The notes beneath the pieces are model-generated. The model was not told the origin of the DNA and ran no database searches. It saw only the letters and a list, made by a program, of their open reading frames with translations. From assembly GCA_039583705.1 (NCBI GenBank), contig JAVKSM010000057.1, positions 1-18,840 on the forward strand: DNA of 18,840 nucleotides, given 5' to 3'. Both the position numbers and the translations under genes were made by a program. The stretch comes from JAVKSM01 sp039583705. Lineage in GTDB: Bacteria > Actinomycetota > Actinomycetes > Mycobacteriales > Pseudonocardiaceae. Shown here one piece after another: positions 12,456 to 18,840 of this stretch (positions are counted from its first letter, which is position 1; each line of letters starts with the position of its first letter).

Positions 12456-14387
12456 TCAGGCACTGCGCTCGTCGACGTCGAGCAGGTGCCCGATCAGCCA
12501 GCGCACGACCTCCCGCACGACGACCGCGCGCTTGGTGGTGCCCACGATTTCATGTCCCTCGTCGGGCAGCACCAGGTAGCCGGGTGACGCGCCCCGGTCC
12601 CGTAGCGCGGTGACGAGCTGCTCGGCCTCGCTGAGGGGCACGTTGGTGTCCTGGCCGCCGTGCACCACCAACAGCGGGGCGCTCAGCTCCCCGATGCGGT
12701 GGATCGGCGAGAGCTCACGCAGCAGCGTGACGTCTCGGCACGGGTCGCCGTACCGGCTCGCCGCCACCGCCGCGATCCACGGCTCGGTGTGGGCGAAGAA
12801 CGTCTCGAAGTCGGTGATGCCGCAGAAATCGACGCCGACCCGGAACAACGCGGGATAGCTCACCATCGCGGCTAGAGTCAGGTAACCACCGTAGGAGCGG
12901 CCGGCGCAGCCGATCGCCGTGGGGTCGGCAAGCCCGGCGCCCGCCAGGTACCCGACCACGTCGGCGACATCGTCGATGGCGGCGAACCGGCGGTCTCGGA
13001 CGTCGGCGTCCACGAACCGGCGCCCGAAGCCCGACGAACCCCGGACGTTCGGCGCGAACACCGCGACGCCGTAGCCCAGCAAGGCCTGGTGGAGCGGGTT
13101 GAATGTGGGACGCTCCTGCGCCTCGGGTCCGCCGTGCAGCCAGACCAGCGTGGGCACCGCGCCGAGCGCACCGGCCGGCCGGTAGAGCCAGCCGCTCAGC
13201 CCGAGGCCGTCCCGGGCCTGCCACCGGTGCAACTCCGGCCGGATCGGCGCCTCCGCGGGCCATTGCGGTGGCAGCGCGGGAGCCAGCCGCACCGGTTGCG
13301 CCGACCGGAGCGGGTAGCGCAGGACATGCGGCGGTTCCGCCCCGGATTCCACGGCGAGCACCAACGACCCACCGTCGGAGGTGAAGCTGCAGCTCGTCAC
13401 CACCTCCGCGGGTGGCGCCGGCAGCGCCTGACGCTCCTGCCCGACGAGGTCGATGAGCTCCAGCTCGCTGTATCCCGCCACGTTCCACACCGCGACGACC
13501 GCGCGGCCGGTCGGCGCGAGCGCGAACCCTTCGAGCTCGGCCCCCTCGCGCGCCGCGACGAGCGCGGCCGACTCGGGATAACCGGCCGCGACCCTCGGCA
13601 GCGCGAGCAGCGCGGCGAACTCGCGACCGGCGTCGGCAAGCAGGTAGATCAGGCGGTCGTCGGGGCTGAAGCGGGCGTCGGCGACAGTCGCGTCGGCGCC
13701 GAGCAGCTCGGCCTTGCGGCCGCTGCGGGTGTCGACCAGCAGCAGGCGACGCGCCCCGCGGGAGCCGAGGCGCACCACGGCGTAACGCCCGTCGTGGCTG
13801 AAGGCGCACACTGTCGCCGCCAGGCCGCTCGCCAGGAAGCGGCGGCGGCCGGAGCACACGTCCACCGCGTATGTGTCCAGCGTGGCCGGATCGCTGGTAC
13901 TGGTCTCCGCCAGACCCAACACGTGGCCGCCGGGTTGCCAGCGGCCGATCGACGCCATCCCGACCGGAGTACCGGCGACGATGCGGCCGCCCGAGCCGTC
14001 CGGGTGCAGCGCCCGGACCAGGGTGCGCTCGCTGCCGCCGGGCGCTGTCGTCAGGCACAGCCACTCGCCGTCGGGCGACCAGCTCACCACTCCTACGTAG
14101 CCCTCCCCGGTGTCCAGCCGCACCGGCGAACCGGCCCGCGTCACGGGGATCAGCCAGGCCCGGGGCGCCCCGTCGTGGTCGGAGACCACGGCCAGGGTGC
14201 TCCCGTCCGGGGACAGCGCGGGTGAGGTACAGGCCTGCGCGACGAGCCAGTCCGGACCGGCCGACCCGGCGGTGAGCCGGGCCCGCTGGCGCCGCGTGAA
14301 ACCGCCTTCGGAACCCAGGCGATCCGCGGTCCTCCCCGCCATCGCCCTGGTCGCCGCATCCGGCAGCGGACCTCGCTTCCGGGACAT
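12456..14387 (-). CDS. S9-family prolyl oligopeptidase-type serine peptidase
   Basis: The 643-residue protein has an N-terminal beta-propeller (about 45-375; repeated blades such as SPALSPDGSTLAVVSDHDG and VSWSPDGEWLCL) and a C-terminal alpha/beta hydrolase domain. The nucleophile is Ser498 in GRSYGGY, the acid Asp580 in HGGQDTNVP, and the base His612 in LPDEGHEIV, so the triad is complete. Such enzymes cleave short peptides, with the propeller limiting access. No signal peptide is seen, so it acts in the cytoplasm. It starts 3 bp after the amidotransferase stop, which makes it the last gene of the operon. Its likely job is trimming, recycling or breakdown of the operon's peptide product. Convergent with the PrsW-like gene. 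Confidence 0.92.
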   Translation of the reverse strand: MSRKRGPLPDAATRAMAGRTADRLGSEGGFTRRQRARLTAGSAGPDWLVAQACTSPALSPDGSTLAVVSDHDGAPRAWLIPVTRAGSPVRLDTGEGYVGVVSWSPDGEWLCLTTAPGGSERTLVRALHPDGSGGRIVAGTPVGMASIGRWQPGGHVLGLAETSTSDPATLDTYAVDVCSGRRRFLASGLAATVCAFSHDGRYAVVRLGSRGARRLLLVDTRSGRKAELLGADATVADARFSPDDRLIYLLADAGREFAALLALPRVAAGYPESAALVAAREGAELEGFALAPTGRAVVAVWNVAGYSELELIDLVGQERQALPAPPAEVVTSCSFTSDGGSLVLAVESGAEPPHVLRYPLRSAQPVRLAPALPPQWPAEAPIRPELHRWQARDGLGLSGWLYRPAGALGAVPTLVWLHGGPEAQERPTFNPLHQALLGYGVAVFAPNVRGSSGFGRRFVDADVRDRRFAAIDDVADVVGYLAGAGLADPTAIGCAGRSYGGYLTLAAMVSYPALFRVGVDFCGITDFETFFAHTEPWIAAVAASRYGDPCRDVTLLRELSPIHRIGELSAPLLVVHGGQDTNVPLSEAEQLVTALRDRGASPGYLVLPDEGHEIVGTTKRAVVVREVVRWLIGHLLDVDERSA

Positions 14388-14390
14388 GCC

Positions 14391-16187
14391 CTAGATCGCC
14401 CTCTCCTGCAGCCACATCTCCAGCAGGGCGACCTGCCACAAGGCGTTGGATCCCAGCGTGGTCCGCTCGGTGTTCGGGTCGGCGAGCATGCGCTGCAACC
14501 AGTCCGCGCGGAACAGCCCGCGGTCCTTGGCCACCGGATCGGTCACCGCGTCGCGCACCCGGTCAAGGAACGAGCCGGACAGGTGCCGGATCGCCGGCAC
14601 CGGGAAGTACCCCTTGGGCCGGTCGATGACCACGTCTGGGACCACGGCGCGGCTGGCTGCCTTGAGCACGCCCTTCCCGCCCGCGGCCAGCTTCAGCTCG
14701 GGTGGACAAGCCGCGGCGAGCTCGACCAGCTCGTGATCCAGGAACGGCACCCGCGCCTCCACCCCCCACGCCATCGTCATGTTGTCCACCCTCTTGACCG
14801 GGTCGTCGACCAGCATGACCGTGGTGTCCATGCGCAACGCCGCATCCAGGGCGGTGTCGGCGCCGGGAGTACCGAAATGCGTGTCGATGAACGCCCGGCT
14901 GGGGCCGTCCTCGGCGACCTCAGCGCCGGCGAGCCACTCCGGCTCGAGCAGGTCGGCCAGCTCGGCGTGCGGGCGGTCGAGGAACACCTCGGCATAAGCC
15001 GCCGCGGCGCGCTCCCGCGGCACCCGGGCAAGTGGCGGATACCAGTCGTAGCCGGCGAACACCTCGTCCGCGCCCTGCCCGGACTGCACCACGCTCACCG
15101 AGCGGGAAACCTCCTCGGCGAGCAGGTAGAACGCGACACAGTCGTGGCTGACCATCGGCTCGCTCATCGCGGCGATGGCCGCGTCCACCGCCGGCAGCAG
15201 CCGGTCCGACTCCACCATGATCTTCTGATGGTCGGTGCCGAAATGCGCCGCGACACAGTCGGAGTAGACGAACTCGTCCCCGGACTCCCCACCGGAGGCC
15301 TCGAACCCGACGCTGAACGTTCGCAGTCGCTGCTGCCCGCTCTCGGCCAGCAGCGCCACCACGAGGCTGGAGTCGATGCCGCCGGAGAGCAGGACACCCA
15401 CCGGGACGTCGGCGACCATGCGTCGTTCCACGGCCAGCCGCAGCGCATCCAACACGGCGGCCGGCCAGTCCGCGGCATTCAGACCGGCACCGGGACCGCC
15501 TCGTGAGAACACTGGTCGCCAGTACTGCCTGTCCTCGCGGCGGCCGTCCGGATACACGGTGCGCACCGTCGCCGGCGGCAGCTTCTCCACCCCCGCCAGG
15601 ATCGTGCGGGGAGCCGGCACGACGGAGTGGAAGCTCAGGTAGTGGTGCAGCCCAACTGGGTCGATCGTGGTGTCCACCTCACCCCCGGCGAGCAGCGCCG
15701 GCAGCGTGGAAGCGAAGCGCAACCGGCCCGGCGTCTGCGAGAGGTACAGCGGCTTGATCCCGAGTCGGTCACGGCCGAGCACCAGCCGCCCGCCGTCACG
15801 CTCGAACACGGCGAAGGCGAACATGCCCAGGAGATGGTCGACGCAACGGGTGCCCCACCGGTGAAAGGCTTTGAGCAGCACCTCACTGTCGGAGTCGGAG
15901 AAGAACCGGTAGCCGGCGGCGCCCAGCTCCGACCGCAGCTCGCGGTAGTTGTAGATGCAGCCGTTGAACACGACGCCGAGCCCGAGCCCGGGGTCGACCA
16001 TGGGCTGCCCGGCGCGGTCCGACAGGTCGATGATCTTCAGCCGGCGATGTCCGAGCGCGGTGCGGCCGCCGGCATGGATTCCCCAGCCGTCAGGGCCGCG
16101 ACGGTGCAGCGCCGCAGTCATGGTGGTGACCGCGCCGACGTCGGCCGGGGTCTCGTTGAATCTGATCTCGCCAGCGATACCGCACAT
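14391..16187 (-). CDS. asnB: Glutamine-dependent asparagine synthase-type amidotransferase
   Basis: The 598-residue protein starts MCGIAGE, putting the class II glutaminase nucleophile at Cys2, followed by RRGPDGWG (29-36) and the FNGCIYN region (74-80). The C-terminal synthetase domain has the PP-loop SGGIDSSLV at 268-276 and FLDHELVELAA-type segments. It uses glutamine and ATP to turn a carboxylate into an amide. The length and neighbouring ATP-dependent ligase place it nearer to N-acetylglutaminylglutamine amidotransferase-type enzymes than to housekeeping AsnB. ATG 16187 is fixed by Cys2 and by GAGGAG (16195-16200) 7 bases upstream. The gap to the upstream ligase stop is 13 bp and the downstream peptidase begins 3 bp away, indicating one operon. 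The amidated substrate is unknown; free aspartate cannot be excluded. Confidence 0.92.
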   Translation of the reverse strand: MCGIAGEIRFNETPADVGAVTTMTAALHRRGPDGWGIHAGGRTALGHRRLKIIDLSDRAGQPMVDPGLGLGVVFNGCIYNYRELRSELGAAGYRFFSDSDSEVLLKAFHRWGTRCVDHLLGMFAFAVFERDGGRLVLGRDRLGIKPLYLSQTPGRLRFASTLPALLAGGEVDTTIDPVGLHHYLSFHSVVPAPRTILAGVEKLPPATVRTVYPDGRREDRQYWRPVFSRGGPGAGLNAADWPAAVLDALRLAVERRMVADVPVGVLLSGGIDSSLVVALLAESGQQRLRTFSVGFEASGGESGDEFVYSDCVAAHFGTDHQKIMVESDRLLPAVDAAIAAMSEPMVSHDCVAFYLLAEEVSRSVSVVQSGQGADEVFAGYDWYPPLARVPRERAAAAYAEVFLDRPHAELADLLEPEWLAGAEVAEDGPSRAFIDTHFGTPGADTALDAALRMDTTVMLVDDPVKRVDNMTMAWGVEARVPFLDHELVELAAACPPELKLAAGGKGVLKAASRAVVPDVVIDRPKGYFPVPAIRHLSGSFLDRVRDAVTDPVAKDRGLFRADWLQRMLADPNTERTTLGSNALWQVALLEMWLQERAI

Positions 16188-16200
16188 CGGCACGCTCCTC

Positions 16201-18792
16201 TCAACACAGGATCCAGGTGTCCTTCGCGCCGCCGCCACGCGCCGAGTTGACGATCACACTGCCGCGGGACGCGACCCGCGTCAGCGCGGCCGGTGCCACC
16301 TCGGCCCGTTCGCTGAGCAGGACGAACGCACGCAGGTCGATCGCCCTGGGCTCCAGCCGGGTCCCGGCGAAGGTGGGGTGGGTGGACAGCGACACCAGGT
16401 CTTGGGCGACCCAGCCCTCTGGGTGTGCCTGGACCGTGTCAGCGAGCTCGGCCAGTTGGGACCGCGTGGCATCCGGCCCGATCACGATACCGTGACCACC
16501 GGAGCCGTCCACCGGCTTGAGCACCAGCTCGTCGAGCCGGTCGAGCACGGCGCAGAGGTGGTGCGGGTCGGCGCACGGGTAGGTGGGCACCTGGGCGAGC
16601 CGCACCTGCTCGCCCAGGTAGTAGGTGATCATGTCTGGCACGTAGGCATAGACCCGTTTGTCGTCGGCCAACCCGTTGCCCAGCGCGTTGAGCAGGCTCA
16701 CCCGGCCGTCGGCGACGGCGTCACAGATCGCCGGCCCGACGGGCCGACCGTCGGCTCCGGTCGCGTCGAGCAGGGTCCGCTCGTCGAGTCGCCGGTAGAG
16801 CACACCGAGACGTCGACCGTGCGCGGACACCCCGCTGTCGGTGACCGTGAGCTCCCCGGGGGTGACCAGCGGCAGCGCCATCTGCTCCGCCAGCAACCGG
16901 TGCTCGTAGAACGCCGCGTCGACCGGGCCCGCGCTCAGCAGCGCGATCGCGTCCTCGCCGTCCCCATCCGGAACCGAGGCCAGCAGCGTCCTGCGCAACA
17001 GCCCGGGTACGCCTTCCAGCGGCACCACGCCGGTCGGCGGCTCCAGGTCGGGCAACACGCTGCGCACCAGCCGCCGGCTGGTCATCGCGTACCCGATGCC
17101 AGAAGGCACCCGCAGGTTGTCCTCGAGCACGAGCCACCCTTCGGCGCTGTCACGCACCAGGTCGATCCCGCTGACGGCGGCTCGCACCGGGCGCCGGCCC
17201 GACAGCGCCGACAGCGCCCCGAGGCGGCTCCAGCCGGGCGCGCCGGTGACCACCGACGCCGGCAGCACGCCGTCCCGGATGGCCTCCTGCCGCCCGTAGG
17301 CGTCGTGCAGGAACGCCTCCAGCGCGCGCACCCGCTGGATCAGCCCCGGTGTCAGCCACGCCCAGTCCTCGGCCGTGACGATGCGCGGCACCAGGTCCAA
17401 TGGGAATAGCCGGTCCGGCTCCCCGTCGGCCACCCGGAACGTCACGCCGCGCGCCCGCTGCTCGGTGTGCAGCGCATTCACCGCCGCCGTCATGCCGCGG
17501 GCTCCCAGCCGGTCCAGCGCCCGGAACATCCAGCCGTAATGCGGCAGGACTCGGCCGTTGGCCCCTACCGCCTCGTCATAGCCGGCGCAGCGGTAGCCGC
17601 CGAGCAGGGCCGGCGCCGCCGGCACCGTGGTCGGCGGGTCGCGGTGCAGCGACTCGCCGCGGGTCTGGGCGAGCAGGTCGTCGACCACGTCGGTGAGCTC
17701 GCCGCGCCGGCCGACCATCCGGCGCTGGCGGGCCGCGGAGCTGCCCTCGGCAAGGGCCCGCTGGGACAGCTCGAGCACCTGCTTCCAGTCGCCGAAGGCG
17801 TCCAGCTCCGGTCGCAAGTCCCTGACCAGCCGTTCAACGACCAGCGACGGCGCCACCAGGGCCGGCCCGGACGGGTCGGCGAGGTCGACGAGATCGCCCT
17901 CCAGCCCGGACCGGGCCGCCCGCCAGGTTGCCGCCCGCAGCAGTTCGTGGCGGGTCTGGGGGAACGGCCTGCCCGCCTCGACCCACCCGCGGACCCGCTG
18001 TACCAGCGCCCGGAACAGACCGGCGATGAGCACGACATCGTCCGCTGCGGGGCAGGCGTCGCAGATCCGCAGCTCGACGGTGGACAGGTGCGCCGACGGG
18101 CGGATGTCGCAATAGACCATGCCGGGGTCACTGATCGTTCCCGAGGCCACCAGGTCGGCCACCACGGCGTCGTAGTCGGCGGCGGTACGCATCGGTCCTG
18201 GCGGCCCGGCAGTCGGCCAGCGCTGCCAGACCATGCAGCGATAGCTGGCGTAACCGCTGTCGGCGCCGCGCCAGTACGGCGAGCTGGCCGACAACGCAAG
18301 GAAGGTCGGTAGGTGCAGCGCCACGTGCTGCACGACGGCGACCGCGACGTCCCGGTCGGGCACGTCGACGTGCACCTGGGTCCCGCAGATGTGCTGCTCC
18401 CGGACCAGCATCTGGTATTCGTGCTGCATCCGCTCGTAGCGGGCGCCAGCCGAGATGTCGGTGCCGAGCAGGTCGACCAGCGGAACCGTTCCGGCCGCCA
18501 CCACGCCGAGCCCGAGGGGATCGGCCGCCTCGTTCAACCGGCAACGCAGCCGGCAGAGCTCGGCGCGCAGCTCGTCCAGGCTTTCGCAGGGCAACGTGTT
18601 GGCCTCGACCAGGGAGCGCTGCAGCTCCGGGGCGAACGAGTCGCCGTCCAACCGGGCGAGTAGGGCATTGGCCGCCGGCGTCGCTCTCCTGGTCTGCAGG
18701 TCGACCAGGTGGAACTCCTCCTCGACGCCGATCCGCGAGATCACGGGGTCGCCGACGGGCGCAACGCTGATGGCTCTACCTTCCCTTCGCAC
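16201..18792 (-). CDS. Fused carboxylate-amine ligase (GCS2/YbdK-like) and circularly permuted ATP-grasp protein
   Basis: This 863-residue protein joins two ligases. Residues about 18-395 are a glutamate-cysteine ligase type 2/YbdK-like domain with GVEEEFHLVD (22-31), CGTQVHVDV (136-144) and the substrate-side RICDACPAADD. Residues about 420-863 are a circularly permuted type-2 ATP-grasp domain with the nucleotide loop KPVDGSGGHGIVIGP (759-773), the acidic AIDLRAFVL block and the usual end GGGAKDTWILC. Both halves use ATP to form amide bonds, so the protein could build a dipeptide-like compound from two carboxylates. GTG 18792 is the first in-frame start in the window, but the frame stays open to the right edge, so the N-terminus may be longer. 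First gene of the minus-strand operon as far as visible. Confidence 0.92.
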   Translation of the reverse strand: MRREGRAISVAPVGDPVISRIGVEEEFHLVDLQTRRATPAANALLARLDGDSFAPELQRSLVEANTLPCESLDELRAELCRLRCRLNEAADPLGLGVVAAGTVPLVDLLGTDISAGARYERMQHEYQMLVREQHICGTQVHVDVPDRDVAVAVVQHVALHLPTFLALSASSPYWRGADSGYASYRCMVWQRWPTAGPPGPMRTAADYDAVVADLVASGTISDPGMVYCDIRPSAHLSTVELRICDACPAADDVVLIAGLFRALVQRVRGWVEAGRPFPQTRHELLRAATWRAARSGLEGDLVDLADPSGPALVAPSLVVERLVRDLRPELDAFGDWKQVLELSQRALAEGSSAARQRRMVGRRGELTDVVDDLLAQTRGESLHRDPPTTVPAAPALLGGYRCAGYDEAVGANGRVLPHYGWMFRALDRLGARGMTAAVNALHTEQRARGVTFRVADGEPDRLFPLDLVPRIVTAEDWAWLTPGLIQRVRALEAFLHDAYGRQEAIRDGVLPASVVTGAPGWSRLGALSALSGRRPVRAAVSGIDLVRDSAEGWLVLEDNLRVPSGIGYAMTSRRLVRSVLPDLEPPTGVVPLEGVPGLLRRTLLASVPDGDGEDAIALLSAGPVDAAFYEHRLLAEQMALPLVTPGELTVTDSGVSAHGRRLGVLYRRLDERTLLDATGADGRPVGPAICDAVADGRVSLLNALGNGLADDKRVYAYVPDMITYYLGEQVRLAQVPTYPCADPHHLCAVLDRLDELVLKPVDGSGGHGIVIGPDATRSQLAELADTVQAHPEGWVAQDLVSLSTHPTFAGTRLEPRAIDLRAFVLLSERAEVAPAALTRVASRGSVIVNSARGGGAKDTWILC

Positions 18793-18840
18793 GGTGGATC
18801 CCGGCAGGGAGCGCTTGCGGCGCTTGTCCCGCGAGGACTG

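Overview
The base composition is very high in G+C, codon third positions are mostly G or C, GTG starts are common, and several families are typical of actinomycetes (XRE/MmyB-type regulator, SWIM zinc-finger protein, glutamate-cysteine-ligase-like/ATP-grasp fusion). The window therefore looks like chromosome from a filamentous actinomycete, perhaps Pseudonocardiaceae. That placement is inference. No rRNA, tRNA, CRISPR array, transposase or integrase was recognised.

Layout. 1-1272: a possible gene remnant at the left edge, then two co-directional minus-strand genes, one for a small Cys/His-containing protein and one for a secreted protein. 1332-2613: a TetR regulator divergent from a small four-helix membrane protein, with an unusually AT-rich shared promoter region. 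2635-4566: a small ORF that may be a helicase-associated fragment, convergent with a SWIM zinc-finger protein. 4567-7445: a patchy stretch with an intact alpha/beta hydrolase and an intact short-chain dehydrogenase set among broken pieces: the C-terminus of an exonuclease/endonuclease/phosphatase-fold protein, a coding frame with no start codon, and a frameshifted anti-sigma-factor tail. 7446-10229: a divergent nucleoside diphosphate kinase, then a two-gene unit resembling qatB and qatC of the Qat antiphage system. 10518-12453: an XRE regulator with an abnormal C-terminus and a PrsW-like intramembrane protease. 12456-18792: a tight minus-strand operon of a ligase fusion, an asparagine-synthase-type amidotransferase and an S9 peptidase.

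Two systems stand out. The first is the qatBC-like pair, which lies here without qatA (ATPase) or qatD (TatD nuclease). The reading frames overlap by 4 bp, the QatB-like protein begins Met-Gly-Thr-Ser, and the QatC-like protein keeps both the PP-loop motif and the four-cysteine zinc motif of QueC enzymes. This suggests a minimal cassette in which a QueC-like enzyme acts on a protein partner.

The second is the terminal operon. Its architecture (peptide-bond-type ligases, a glutamine-dependent amidotransferase, a peptidase) parallels the N-acetylglutaminylglutamine amide osmolyte trio, but with a different ligase and an S9 instead of an M42 peptidase. It probably makes and recycles a small amidated peptide. 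The product cannot be read from sequence.
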